Numbered from the stretch's first letter, positions 10,747 to 23,286 are shown. The stretch: 64,000 nt of DNA from Lonicera japonica (GCA_021464415.1 CM038467.1:18625127-18689126); one strand, 5' to 3'. A program made the numbers and translations. Notes: a model not told the origin generated them from the sequence alone.

Positions 10747-10860
10747 GGCCCAACAAGCGAAATTCGGCCTTACTCGGTCCAATTCACGGGCAACTAGTTG
10801 AATCCATCCCGTAACTCAGGCCTGCATTAACTGGGCCAATTTTTCCACAAAGCTATAAAT
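10747..10860 (+). promoter_or_regulatory. Probable promoter of the small-protein gene
   Basis: Two site II type motifs (GGCCCA at 10747-10752, TGGGCC at 10832-10837) and a TATA-like TATAAAT at 10854-10860 precede a CT-rich stretch that looks like a 5' UTR. A likely first splice donor is GTAAGG at 10959. A telo-box (TTTAGGGTTT, 10992-11001) follows within the first intron. Site II plus telo-box is typical of housekeeping and growth-linked plant genes. Confidence 0.5.
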
Positions 10861-11099
10861 TTTCTTCTCTTCAAAATCAAAATTCGTACTCATTCGCAAA
10901 TCCCCAATTCTCAAAAGTTCGATCGGCGACTCTCAAATCTCTCTTGGACCGATTCGACGTAAGGGTATCGCTTCTTAGTTCCTTTCCCTTGTTTAGGGTT
11001 TCCGAATTTCTTATTTGTATTTTGCCTGAAGCTGTGAAATTGCTTTTCTTTCTTGTTTACATTTTGCAGTTCGTTTGGGTTGACGATAGGTGAGAAAAA

Positions 11100-11828
11100 G
11101 AAAAGATGTTATAGTAGGAAAATCACTGGAAAGAACGTTGTTAATTAAACTCTGTTCTTTTCTTTTTTTTTTTTTGTCATGTTAATGGGGAAGGGGGTCT
11201 TATTTGGGGAGGGAGGGAGGGAGAAGAAAGGGAAGGAATGTAGAAGGGGTGTTTGGGAATTTCAATTGAAAGCTCTGGAAAATGGATCAAAAAAAAATTT
11301 AGTTCAAAACAATTGTTTAGGGATTAATTTGCTTCCAATCCTTTGGAATTGGTTTCCCAGACACACCTTAGTTTAGTTACAAATCCTTTTGCATAATATA
11401 TAAATATCAGGTTTTTGTTGGTTGTTTTATCATGAAAAATCTTGTATTAGTCGGTAGCAGATCTTTTTGCTGTATTAGAATTAATCTTGAATTCCCAAAT
11501 AGTTCATAATGCCTCCAAGGCTAATGACTCCTAGCTTAAAGTCCAAAGATTCACTCGAGTATTTCAATTAGAATTATCAGAATTTTTCACTCAAGACATA
11601 ATTCATTCGGTCTTCCAATTTTGCCAGTTCTTATTGATGTGTTCCTCATCATATTTGCATTAACATTCTAAGTTTTTGGAACGGTTTGATTATGTGGCCC
11701 CTTTCAAAAAATTTGTTCCATGTATTTTAATTGTTTTGTACCCATGTTTGTCAGCGGAAGTGAATTGGCAAAAGTGAAGACAATTTAAGAATTAAAATGA
11801 TTTTCCCTTCCACTATTAGGTTTTCTTT
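11100..11828. other. Probable 5' UTR intron of the small-protein gene
   Basis: I see no coding frame of note. A possible 20-nt noncoding exon (11070-11089) sits between an acceptor ending ttttgcag and a donor GTGAGA. If used, the second 5' UTR intron would run from 11090 to 13340 and would contain the Mutator-like element at 11838. Confidence 0.35.
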
Positions 11829-11837
11829 AGTTAAAGT

Positions 11838-12312
11838 CTATGAAGCATAGACCCGACAAGCGTTTTGACACGACACGCAACACGCAATTTTTCCAAAATG
11901 AAGGATACGACACGTGGGGGGACACGTTCTTAATTAATTAATTATATATATATATGTGCAATAAACATTATAAATATTTAAGAATTCAATAAAATAAAAC
12001 TAGATTGCATTAATAACTCAAATACTCAAAACATGATCACTAAATTTGTTCCATAATTAAAGCATCAAAAAGCATACATAGACTAAATTGTTCCATAGAA
12101 TGATAGAAAACAAAAGGGGAATACAAAAAGTGGCTTAGTTGCCGCATTCTCAATTGATGTTGTAGTGAAGAAACACTAAGAGTAGTGGCCATCTAAATCA
12201 ATTATCAAGTATTAGAGACTATAATTAAATCCAAGTGTTGGAGAGTGTTCGAGTGTTCGATAAGTGTCAGGCCCGACACGTGGCCACCAAGAGAGTGTCC
12301 GTGCTTCACAGG
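11838..12312. mobile_element. Mutator-like nonautonomous element
   Basis: The left end reads CTATGAAGCATAGACCCGAC and the inverted right end CCTGTGAAGCACGGACACTC, with further CACGTG/GACACG-rich sequence inside both ends. The flanks agttaaagt (11829-11837) and acttaaagt (12313-12321) match at 8 of 9 positions, the duplication length of Mutator-like elements. No transposase is present. Confidence 0.6.
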
Positions 12313-12321
12313 ACTTAAAGT

Positions 12322-13341
12322 TCGCCTTTCTATTTAATTTGTACCTTCAATCAATGTATTGATGTCTTAACCGAAGCTGGACTTTCTACTTGCTCATCAA
12401 TTGATTTGTAGTCAATGTGTTTTGTTGAAGAGTTGTTGAATTATGTTAAGATTGTGACTAAGCCATTCTCAATTTATGAGTTGAGTTATCCAAACTTCAT
12501 TCATGAATTATCTTATGATTACTATTTGGTTGCAACTTGCAAGAATGAACATAAACTAAAGTTACAATGTAAGTTAAGTCTTAAGAAACTAAGACAGACC
12601 ATTTGTATAATACTTGAGGATTGCAGAATCTGAACGTATAATATTAATTCATGAGGTTAAAACTTAAATACAATATGCATATCTACATTGAAATGGACAA
12701 ATCTACTATTTGTTGTTTTAGAATGAACTAATGTAAACTTTGTTGTTTTAGAATGAACTAATGTAAACAATGGATGTTTCATACAAAGAGAGTCTCAAAC
12801 AATTTATTTATTTTTGTTAACCAGTTTACTGCCTTGAAGTAGTGCCATTGTGCCGCTGCATCTCTGTAATTTCTGGCAGTTCATATTTTCTTCCCGGTTA
12901 CAATTGTATTTCTATCTTTTCCCCAACTACAAATATAAATTAAATGATTGATGTTGTTTTTTTTTTTTGGGACCAAAAATGATTGACGTTGTTGGATAAC
13001 TGTCTAACGAACATGCACGTTCAATTGCTATACAGTTTATATACTCCAGAGTCCAGTTTAAGTTTGAAAGTACAACCCCTCTTATTATTAACTTTGAATT
13101 AAAAAGGGGTACCATTCGGAATCGGTTTTATGGCCAGTATTTGTTTCTTTAGTACATATTAAGGCTTAAATTTTTAATAACTCTGTATCTTCTGTTATGA
13201 TTTATTTCTGTTTTTGCCCCCTTTATCTCATTGGATATTCCAAAGCCACTGGTTTACCTTTGACGTGACAGTATTTTTCCTCAAACGCATCTAATTCATC
13301 ATATTTTTTGATAATAAATTTGAGCACAGTTACTTGCAAGA
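12322..13341. other. Noncoding DNA upstream of the small-protein start codon
   Basis: Probably still within the 5' UTR intron. A 30-bp unit ending gaatgaactaatgtaaac is repeated in tandem around 12711-12768. The frame at 12415-12633 shows no familiar domain and I do not call it. Confidence 0.4.
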
Positions 13342-13730
13342 ATGGCAACAGAAAAAAGTCAACGTGAAAGTCAACCACAGTCACCTCTCAGGACTTCATG
13401 CAGAAAAAAGAAATCCGAAGAAGCAACTTTCTTGGAGGACGTAAAAGACCACATCGACGAGTTTATTCATGCTTCAATGGACGAACACAAAACTTGTTTT
13501 AAGAAGACAATCAACAAGGCTAGCTTTGAAAGTCCCGAGGATCCATTTGGATACTGACCATTATCATGACCCTGTGCTTTAAACTTCATTTTTATGTTTG
13601 CATGCTAACTAACATACTTTCTTGGAAGCATTTTTAGATGTTTGGAATGTCAAAAGTTGTGGCTGAAAGGAATTATCAGGCTCGGGAAGTTGAAAGTTCT
13701 CTGCCCCTTAGAGCAATCGTGTCTGATTAA
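13342..13730 (+). CDS. Small conserved plant protein, two coding exons (about 89 aa)
   Basis: Function unknown. Exon 1 (13342-13518) starts at an ATG in good context (AAGAATGGCA) and encodes a polar N-terminus, a basic SCRKKK patch and an acidic helical stretch with FLEDVKDHIDEFIHASMDEH. If read on without splicing it ends at a TGA at 13555 after 71 residues. I propose an intron at 13519-13637: the acceptor is tttttag and the second exon (13638-13730) opens with MFGMSKVVAER and ends LPLRAIVSD. Joining the exons keeps the frame and gives an ending that I recall from a family of small uncharacterised plant proteins. The donor would be GC (aag then GCTAGC), not GT, so this would be a rare GC-AG intron. 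A GT at 13532 is the alternative. No signal peptide or membrane segment is visible; a cytosolic or nuclear role is only a guess. The promoter and noncoding first exon probably lie about 2.4 kb upstream. Confidence 0.6.
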
Positions 13731-15671
13731 TATATATCTGGTAATCCTAGGTGTTAATAAATATATATATATATGAAATAATCGAATCCTGTTGACTTTG
13801 TGGTGGGCTGAAACCCTTTTCAGTTTCCGGATGTGTCAGCTTTTATGAGTATGCAAGGATAAGAGGTGGTTGTTTAGCAGGTAAATTAATCACTTAATGC
13901 TTATTTCTTGTGCTGGATAAGGAAGGAAAGACTATATATGAGTGACTTATGGTTTGCATATGTATACCCAGGTACTGAATTTCAGCACATGCGATGCACG
14001 TTGAAGACCATTTCTGGGCATAAGTATTTCCTTTAAAATGAAAAATCTTTTGAAGTCATGAGAGCAAGATTTGTTACTTTCTTAAATTTTGGTTCTATTT
14101 TTTGGGGAAAAAATAACAGTAGGGTCAAAATCGAAAATCTGGAATCTTGTGTCATAACTACTGGAAAATGTAGAGTAATTGATGTTTCTTTTACTTCTAT
14201 GGATGGTTTGATTCGGGGTTAAACTGTTTGAATAGGAATAAGAATCTTTTTCACTATATATATTTAGAATAACAAAATTTGCTCTGCTGTATTTAACAGG
14301 TGCGTTGAATATCTTCTCTTTGCAAATCTATAATACAAATCAAGGAAATATTATTCATTGATTTGACCGCTATTTATAATTTACTTCTTTTTGTGTAAAT
14401 TATTATTTTAATAGTGCCGGATGGCACAGAGAATACCTAGTAAACAATAAATCACGAGTTAAATCACTGAGAATGGTATCGTGACCGGTGCTCTCACTTC
14501 TATTAGGGTGGTCATGAGTTTGTTGCCCTCCCCCAATTTATTAGTAGGTTGTAAAAGAAGAAACTTATTTTTTTTTTTTTTATTTTTAAGTATATACATA
14601 TATTTCTATAAAACAGTGTGCAGTATTGGCATTAGTGCTAACCCTTGATTCCATAGTTGTTTAAAATTGTACGATTCGATACACGATTCATCAAGTCAGC
14701 GATACGGAATTGTATAAAGAATTGAAATTGATATAGAATCGTGATCCTATTTAGGATACGATATTCTATTCAGACAAAGATTCAATTTGACTCTTGAATT
14801 TTTCTTTTTAAATTTCTTTTGAAAAAACTTGTTTTTGTTTACAAGATAACTTCTACATCACTTTTTAATTTCATTTACGGTAAATATTCCAAAACCCTAG
14901 CACAATTTATTAATCTTTTGCATGTTTATGTAGTAATTATGCACTTTGACATGTAAATATTTGGTTTATGAATAACTAATGTGAATATAGGTGGAATAGA
15001 AATAAGATAATCAAAAGTTATTACGATATATTTTACACTTGATTCTTATGCTAATTAAATTACATTTTAGTTCATCTTCTATTTTCACAGTTTATAATAA
15101 GATTAAGCAAATAATAATCTTACAATAATTGGTTCACGGTAAGAGTACTTGGAGCCTACAATCTTTTAGCCATATCAACATCTATTACAGAATGTACTAT
15201 CTTATATGTTTGGGTTTACATTATAGTAAACTTTATTACTTACGAAAATTTGTTTTTTATGTGTTTATTTACTATTTACTATCTTATTTTACTTTTGCAC
15301 TGAATCTACTTGACAACTATGCTTGATTCCATTTTAATTTCTTTGGTACAAACTTTGTTGAATAAAATATATTGTTGTGTTCTAAAAATCAAAAACATTG
15401 GTGCATATTTTGAATCAAAATGGAGGCATTTATTCGGAATAAAGTAAAGTCATACTACAGCACAGTTCACCTTCAGTTACTAATGAAGCAAGACTAAAGA
15501 GGAATTTCTTCGGGGTGAAGTTTTTTCATACTAAAAGGGTCGAGGACTCCAAAGGTTGGATCCTTTTGGAGTTGTCCTATGAGCTCTGTTCATCAGGTTG
15601 TCTTTGACCGTGAGTTAAAATTGATGTTTTGATTTTCTCGTGTGTGTGTTGTGTAGTTTAATTGTTAATTC
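13731..15671. other. 3' flank of the small-protein gene and intergenic DNA
   Basis: The first few hundred bases are probably its 3' UTR. From about 14660 a run rich in cgattcgatac-like words looks like the end of an old repeat. Nothing coding is recognisable. Confidence 0.4.
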
Positions 15672-15960
15672 AAAAAAAATATATGAAAAGGGAAAATAAA
15701 AATACTTAATTTAGTAAGAAGTTAGAAAATAAATTAAGACATGCTCTCTATTTCTAAAAATACTTAATGAGTAGATGTCATTCATCCTTCATAATTTTTT
15801 GTGAAATTTTTTTTTCCTCAACCATCAAAGAAAATTTCTTCATGGAAAAAGTCATAAAATAAGAAAATATCTCATCACATGTCTCTACTTCTTTTTCAAC
15901 TTCTCACAAAAATTAAACTATTTTTATTTTCCCTTCCATGTTGCTATCAAATAGACCCTT
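15672..15960. mobile_element. MITE-like foldback element, copy 1
   Basis: The right end read inverted (aagggtctatttgatagcaacatgg, in part) and the left end share a stretch of the form ggaaaataaaaat, giving imperfect inverted ends. The interior (aagttgaaaaa, gagatat, cacaaaaaattatgaaggatga) matches the element at 22181-22432 in opposite orientation. No clear target duplication was found. Confidence 0.55.
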
Positions 15961-17125
15961 ATTTTTCTATTTTCTCCTTAATCGTCATTATGTTTCAAAA
16001 ATATTTTCATTTATGAGATTTGAACATTCGTCAAGTTTAACAGCTGAGTTATTAATTATTTTTCTACATTTTTTCCCTCTAAATAAATTAATTAATATTA
16101 AACGATGATGCCATAAGAAATTGGTTGCTGCATAATTTGGCGAACGGGTTTTAGGGTGCAATAGGTGGTTCGAACGGAGTGCTTACGGCATGTGGGTCTC
16201 GTAGACTGCATTATGTGGTTCAACAAACTCTACCTATTATAACATTTTCCGGCACTTTTAAAAACTAATTTAAACATTTATTTTTTAAGCACTCTTTTTT
16301 ATTTTTTATTTTTTTTTAAGGCACCACCCAAACAAAAATATGTCTACAATTATTATATGATATTTAACTTATCTTATAACCACGACAAGATGAAAAAAAA
16401 TACTTATCACTATACTATTCAAACATCTTGTGTGAATTATAACTTTTTTTAGTAAGCAATTATCAAACTTTTATCCAACCATTGATTATAATGTTGCTTT
16501 AATTAAGGTTCAAGTTTGCTAAGGATACCGATAGTATCTAAAAAACTAATTTTACTACACCATTTTCTCAAGCACTCATACACATACAAGTATTAATTTC
16601 ATAAGAACATCTTTTAAGAGCACCCTTAGTAAAAACCACACCACATAAACTTCTTAGCCTATGTGAAGAAGGAACTCATAGAAGAATATATGGAACCAGA
16701 ACAAAGAGCCACTTAGAGATTGAACTAGGCTTGGATCTGGCAAAGAAAGATAAATCCATGCTGTGTATTGTTCATAAATGCGAACAACTTAAATCTAAAC
16801 AAAAGAATAATTAATCATTCTTTCTCAAACATACAAGCATAGGACTATAAAATGCCTCCATTAGTTGCCTAAGGATGGAGGAAAGGACAGGCTGTGTATT
16901 AGGCTCGTTCATAGTTGAAAGGATGATTTGGAAGGGGAGGTTGTGAATTAGGCTTGTTCGTATGTGAAAGAAGGATTTGCAAGAAGAAAATTTTATTTTA
17001 ACTATGGGTGCTTAAAGAAAGCTATAAATCATAATTAGTAATTCTTTTATCTTTAAATAGGGTGTTGAAACTGGTTTCTAATGGTGCTTTTACGGACACC
17101 ATTTTTTTAATATGTGCACATGTGT
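15961..17125. other. Intergenic DNA, no gene seen
   Basis: AT-rich. Two diverged copies of an approximately 49-bp unit (ggctgtgtattaggctcgtt and ggttgtgaattaggcttgtt) lie near 16890-16990. Confidence 0.5.
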
Positions 17126-17300
17126 GAAAGCATTTAGGGTTGGCCTTGAGTATAGGTGGTCCAGGCCGCCGCCTAAGGTCCCGACGTATCAGGACCCCCG
17201 ATTTATTTGGGGCCTTTTATATGTATTATGTATGTTACATGCATAAATTTATTTGGTGTTAGTAAGATTAACAAGAATTACCTTTGCTCTAGCGGTTGGT

Positions 17301-18065
17301 TTTTTCCCTGTTGAGTAAAAAACCCTATGTTATTTTATTACTTTATTTGTTTACTTATACTAGATGAATATTAATTTATTTATGTAATATATTTTTCCCT
17401 GTTGAGTAAAAAACTCTATATTATTTTGTTACTTTATTTGTTTACTTATATTACATGAATATTAATTTATTAATGTAATATATTTTTCTCCTGTTGAGTA
17501 AAAAGTCTGTTATTTTATTACTTTATTTGTTTAGAGCATTTCCAACGGTTGTGTATATTTTTTGTGTAAAATCCTATGTGTATGGGAGTTTTACACATAA
17601 ATTATACGCATATTCATTTTGTGCTCCAATGGTTCTCATGTGTAAAATTTAAATGGACCAATTAGAATCATACAAATTGAATATATCATTATATGTAATA
17701 TTCAATAATTTTGTATGAAAGTTTTTTATACATAATTTCATAGTCACAATAGATCTTATTTTGTAACTCTTGATAAGTAGATTTCAAATATATAAATTAT
17801 ATTAACAACTCATTTTTAGATTTTTAGTTATATCATTTTAAAGTTTTTATAAAAATTAAGGGGAGAGAAAGATGAGGTGGATGTGTAAATTGGGTTTGTA
17901 TTTTACACAACCATTTCACACAAATTTAGGTGTCAAAGTTTCTTAAATATACTGGAGACAAATCTTTTTATAAAACGTGTAAATTTTATACAAACTAAAA
18001 TTATACAAGACGGTTGGAGATGCTCTTACTTATGTTACATGAATATATATATATATATATAAACC
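17301..18065. repeat. 91-bp tandem repeats, third copy split by a MITE
   Basis: Units start at 17301, 17392 and 17483, each opening with tttttccctgttgagtaaaa or a close variant. The third unit runs into the MITE at 17533 and resumes at 18026 with cttatgttacatgaat. Comparison with the first two copies shows the uninterrupted form actttatttgtttacttat. Confidence 0.9.
17534..18025. mobile_element. PIF/Harbinger-type MITE (492 bp)
   Basis: Inverted ends GAGCATTTCCAACGGTTGT and, inverted from the right, GAGCATCTCCAACCGTCTT. TTA is duplicated at 17531-17533 and 18026-18028. The sister tandem repeats preserve the empty site with a single TTA, which confirms both the boundaries and the duplication. 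Confidence 0.9.
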
Positions 18066-18628
18066 CTTCAACAAAGCTTCTTTATTAGCTTTTTTTGACA
18101 AGATATTCAATAATTAATTGTCTTTTTATTTTAACAAAATTTTCTTATTATCACAACATACAACATTTTCTATGTTTGTTTCTTTCTATTATTTCTGTGT
18201 ATCTTTTTGTTCTCTAGTTCAAAGTGATTTTTTTGTATAATGAATTGATTTGAGGGTTTTTTTTTAATAAAACTCTATCATTTAACTTTTGTCATGAGTA
18301 AATTTTATATTACTAAAAAAAATTAATTACTGTTTTTATAATTTTCAAATGTCATTGTTATATGATTATTTTTCTGTTGCGAGTTTATTGGTGTAATTAT
18401 ATGATTTTTCTTTATAATGAATTGATTTGATTTTTATTTTTTTTTTTACTAAATTATATATGACTAAAAAAATTCTAATTAATCTTTCTATCTCTTTTTC
18501 AAATGCCATTGTTATGTGATTTTTTTTTCAAATTTATTGATGTGCTTATAATACATGAAGATACAAAAGGATCTCAAAACAAAAATTCACCTAGGGCCAC
18601 TTAAAATTCAGGATGGCCCCGAAAGCAT

Positions 18629-19713
18629 GGTTAAATAATGCGAAGTTTGTTTCTTCATCATAATTTTTGTTTACTCTTTAGTGGTTAACAGACCTTTGTG
18701 TAGATTTTGAATGCAATATTTAGATCAAGAGATACAACTGTTGTACAAAGGTACTATGTCTATGGTTCTGTAGTTAAAAAGTTCTTTAAAAAGGCTGTCT
18801 TATAAAAAGTTTTTGTTTTTTTTGTACAAAAATAAATATATAAGTAGGGGTGCTATTACCTCATGGAGTATGTTACCTTTTTGCTAAACTCACTGAATGA
18901 GCAAGATTTTTTAGCCGAACAATAAATAAACATCTCCTATAATTGTGTACACAGTGAAAACTCGAATTCAAACGTTGAGCGAGAAGAACAACCTTCCTTA
19001 CTACTCAATATTGAATCTGACCATTGTAACAATTACATAATTGGAGGTGGGTGTCAACAGTGATCTAAATTTTAGAAAAAACCATTCTCCATTTCTTGTG
19101 TAAAAAGGTTTAGAAAAAGGAAAACAAAGTATCACGTGAAATGAATTTCAGCAAATATGACAAGTGATCGAACAAAATCTCATAAAATTGCAAATTGTGG
19201 TGAGAAGACACATTTTGTAAAAAAAATGAAAATTTGAGCATGTGATGCCATTCTCTTCTTTTCTTTTCTTTTTTTTCTAAATTAAACTGTGATACCTAGT
19301 CATCCTAGAAGAAGTGCACAACATTTTTTTTTATGTCAGTGTCGTAATGATTTCATACATTACTCAATAGACTTTGTGTAACGTTTATTCATAATAAACA
19401 CATATCACTAACTAATGAATTGAGTACTGACTATATTTTGTGCCCCAAAATGTGTCATCAAAAATATCATGATAAAAATATCATTAAAACTTAAACCGCA
19501 TCGATCTCGACTTGAAAAGAGAAAAAAAAAACTACCATCAAGTATTTACTCTTTTCAATTATATAATTAAAGAAGTGAATTTTGTCCTATGACCAATTAG
19601 TCCTAGTTCTTTTCCCATATATGATCGAGTCTGTTTCATAAATATTGCAAAAACTAATTACTCTTATAAAAGCAATTAAAAGTAAGACTTGTTGATATTC
19701 TTTGAAAAATTAA
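18629..19713. other. Intergenic DNA, no gene seen
   Basis: AT-rich with no frame, RNA gene or clear element boundary. Confidence 0.5.
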
Positions 19714-22111
19714 TCTATATCTATATACAAAAGTACGAATAATTTAAGTGATTGTTTTTTTTTTATATAGCCAAATATAAATACCATTTAAATATAGATC
19801 AATTACTTTTTTGAACATCCGTTTAACGTAATTCTACCAGGACTCCAAAACTCCAAGTTTATTCAACTGCAAATAATAGCTTCTCAAGAGTTCTAGCAAA
19901 TAATGATTTCTATTATATCTAAGTTTGAATGCCAAATTAAAAAAGTCATGTTGTATACGAATTATCATCAATTATAAAAATTAAAAGTTATATATTAAAT
20001 ATTAATCTACTCTACCATCATAATTTATTTCGTAGTAGCACAGCCCGGTACGTACTTTCCTTGAAAACATGAAAGGCAAATAAAAAAATTGAGGTAACAA
20101 CCATGAAAATTCCTTATTCTTATTTTCTTTCTTGATACTTTTTTTTTTGCTGCAATGATAGTATCCACGATTATAATTTTTTCATATTTTCATTTATTAT
20201 TTATCTTTGATGCATTATATTTTTATATAAAGTATTTGGTTATAACATACTAGTGCATTGGTATATGCAAATATATATAGAAGAAGAAAAGATGATCCAC
20301 GTGATCCTGGAGTGTGATAGCCTCCTTTCATCTAAATTTTTATGCATCAAAAAATGGGAAAAAAAAAAGAAGGTTGTATTTTGCAGCATATATATATATA
20401 TATATCATATGTTTCATTGGGTGGAAAATCAATCAAAAGCTTCATCGGAAAAAACTCAAGTCACTGTACAAGTAACATTTAATATCATGATAATATGACA
20501 TCTTTTAAATTAAAATTATATCTCATTATATTTTACAATTTACATCTACTAAGCAAGCTCTGGACTCCTCCTTTCAACCCTTTTAGAAAACGGGGATTTT
20601 GATTCGCAATTATTACAAAGTTCGATCATGTATTTGCATAGGTCCAAATTTATCAACCTTCATCAACTCATCTATTCTGATTGATTAATGCAATCTATAG
20701 TACAAATTGAAGCTTTATGATGTGACTACAACAAAAAAGATCTAAAGGTTTAAAATACTTGCTCGATGTTGATCCAAGGGCTACAATTTAGTCACCCACT
20801 CAATTTATTTTTCTTCTCCATTTATTTATTCTTACGCATTATTTTGAAAAAAATATAAACATTCTTACTCTAAATCTTGATATCTTACCCTAATTGGCCT
20901 TAATTCCCCGTGTTTAGTGATTAATTCATTCTTATTTTGCTTAATTTAATTCATGATGTTAGTTTATGTTAATTTTGTATAACTAAGTGGATTAGGCTAA
21001 TATAATTAATTTTATTTTGATGAAAAGTTACATGGTTGATTGAATTTTTCTATTAAAACAAATATATTATTCTTTAGTGTGGTTTTTATTTAGACTCGAT
21101 AACGGGATGATTCATGTCGATTTCGTGATGTGTCTTAACATATTACATGTCATGTTTGCCTCCATCTAAATATGACTCGATAAGCTATATATTAGACAAT
21201 AATTTTTGAATTCATATACAACTCAATTTATTATCGAATGACAAAATAGGACTCGACGACCGTTAACCAGATAAATTTATAAAAACATTTTCTTAAAAGA
21301 ATGTCTAGCTAAATTTTTATTAGAAACAAGATATGTGGACAACTAAAATTACCTAAAATATAGTTTCAAATATTCAGCAATCTTGAAGTAGATACAAACA
21401 CTATGGTGATTCACTAAATTTTTGTTCTATTAATGAGCCTACTGGGTCACCTGAATACACGTAATTGATTTGTTATCGATCATTTCGTGCTAAAAGAGTA
21501 AACTCAATAACCACCCAAATTTATTAATGGCTCACTCATCTACTAACTCAAAGTTAGTGTTACTTAGCTATCGTACATTTACTTTTTTAATTACAAAATT
21601 CACATCAACTTTCCTCTTCTTTTTTTTTGGAACAAACTTGGTTTATTTTTTCTTTTTCAAATTTTAATTTTAAATGTATATTTTTTGAAAGAGGCCTTAC
21701 ATTATAGAAAAACATATAAAATAAATAAATAAACCCTACATTACAATCTTACTCCAACTATTTCTTCATCTATATAATCCAACATTATATTTTAATTTGT
21801 AAATATTAAGGATATTAGGGGTTCTTATATATCAATATATCAAATGGTACAAATTATATCAAGCCTTTTCTTTCCTTTTGTTTGGTTAGAAAAGGGACCC
21901 TCTCCAGGTTCATCCGGATTAAAGTCTTGCCCGTAGTATTATGATTTATGTTGTATACTCTTTCTTTGTGAAAAGAAAGAAACTTAAGACCATTCTTTTA
22001 TTAAATTAATCTTACCTTTAATTGGGATAAATTGAAATATACTTTCAAACAAAAAATTAAAATATTGACATTGATAAATATCATTGTGCCCTAGGCACGG
22101 GCAAACCCTAG
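19714..22111 (+). mobile_element. Probable nonautonomous Helitron
   Basis: The left end reads TCTATATCTATATACAAAAG after an A (19713), the form of plant Helitron 5' ends. The right end has a perfect hairpin GTGCC-CTA-GGCAC (22086-22098), then GGGCAAACC and CTAG at 22108-22111, followed by T. Insertion between A and T without duplication, a terminal CTRR and a hairpin about 10 nt upstream are Helitron hallmarks. I see no Rep/helicase frame. Pairing the two ends over 2.4 kb is inference. Confidence 0.5.
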
Positions 22112-22180
22112 TAAATATATAAAACGTCACAACAATTATTCATTCGCTGATTAATGCATGTTAATTTTATTTGGAGAGTT

Positions 22181-22432
22181 CGTTTAATAACAACATAAAA
22201 AAGGAATATAAAATTATTTAATTTTTGTGAGAAGTTGAAAAATAAGTTCAGATATGTGGTGAGATATCTTCATAAGAAAAAAAATTCACAAAAAATTATG
22301 AAGGATGAAAGACATTTACTCATAAAATGAGTATGAAATGGAGAGCATATCATTATATGATTCAACTTGTTTTTCAACTTCTTATTCAAATCTATGTGTT
22401 TTTATTTTCCTTTTCCATGTTGTTATGAAACG
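22181..22432. mobile_element. MITE-like foldback element, copy 2
   Basis: The left end CGTTTAATAACAACATAAAA and the inverted right end CGTTTCATAACAACATGGAA form terminal inverted repeats. The interior matches 15672-15960 inverted. No exact target duplication is visible. Confidence 0.6.
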
Positions 22433-22510
22433 GAGTCGGAGAGTCAATAAATCTAGATTCAATCAACAAACTAACCCAACTAGAGCCACCGATTTTTTCT
22501 TTTTTATTAG

Positions 22511-22745
22511 AGTTAAAAGACCAAAAAGTATACTGAACTTTACATATTTTTACAAAATGGGTAATATATTTCTTTTTGGACACTTTAGACGATGAACTTT
22601 TCTTTTTCTTTTTTTCCATTTTGATACACGCTTCAACACCTGTTTTGTTCAATTCAAAAATAAAAGGTTCATTGTTTAAAGTGTCGGAAAAAAAAATATT
22701 ACTTATATTTTATAAAACCATTGTAGTTTTTCATCTTTTACCCCT
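22511..22745. repeat. Imperfect inverted repeat
   Basis: The left arm (about 22511-22600, with gtaatatatt and ggacactttagacgatgaac) pairs with the right arm (about 22660-22745, with gttcattgtttaaagtgtc). It is probably another small foldback element. The overlapping open frames on both strands are a by-product. Confidence 0.5.
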
Positions 22746-23286
22746 TTTATTATTATTTCGTTCAATTTATTCAAAAGACTAAAAATAAAAGTTTCCCGCG
22801 TTTCCACTCTCTCGACATGTACGGATGTAAATGTAAATATAAATATAATCTCTCTCTCAAATTCTCCTTCACGAGTCTGTTGGATTTCAGGGAGCGTAAG
22901 TTTGATTCTCAAGGTTAGAAAACTTCAAACCCTAACCAAATATGAGATTTGAATTCAGTTCAGTTATTATCCAATCTTATATATACTTCGATTTCAATTC
23001 GATCAATTGTGTAAATATATATATATAGATATATATTAAATCTAGGCAAACAAATTGCATACATATTAAATGAAATACATAAGATTCAATACATTACATA
23101 GAACATACAAGGAAGTAAATATAAGAGATTAACTTGATTACGGAAAGAACTTTGAAATGGAAAGACGAATCACTTAATAGTGATCCTTTAATAACTAGCA
23201 TAATTATGTAGAATGAAACTATAATAATTAAGTACATCCTTGTTGTTTATAATTCATGCCTGTGATTCACCCCGACTCTAGATTAT
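22746..23286. other. Intergenic DNA / 3' flank of the RADIALIS-like gene
   Basis: The part nearest 23286 is expected to hold the 3' UTR of the minus-strand RADIALIS-like gene. The rest shows no gene. Confidence 0.4.

Larger units (their letters stand above)
17134..18620. mobile_element. Nonautonomous hAT-like element with nested MITE
   Basis: An exact 8-bp duplication, gaaagcat, flanks the element (17126-17133 and 18621-18628). The ends are imperfect inverted repeats: left TTAGGGTTGGCCTTGAGTAT, right inverted GGGGCCATCCTGAATTTTAA, both followed a little further in by GTGG. No transposase frame is present. The element carries a 91-bp tandem array and was itself hit by a TTA-flanked MITE. Confidence 0.75.
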
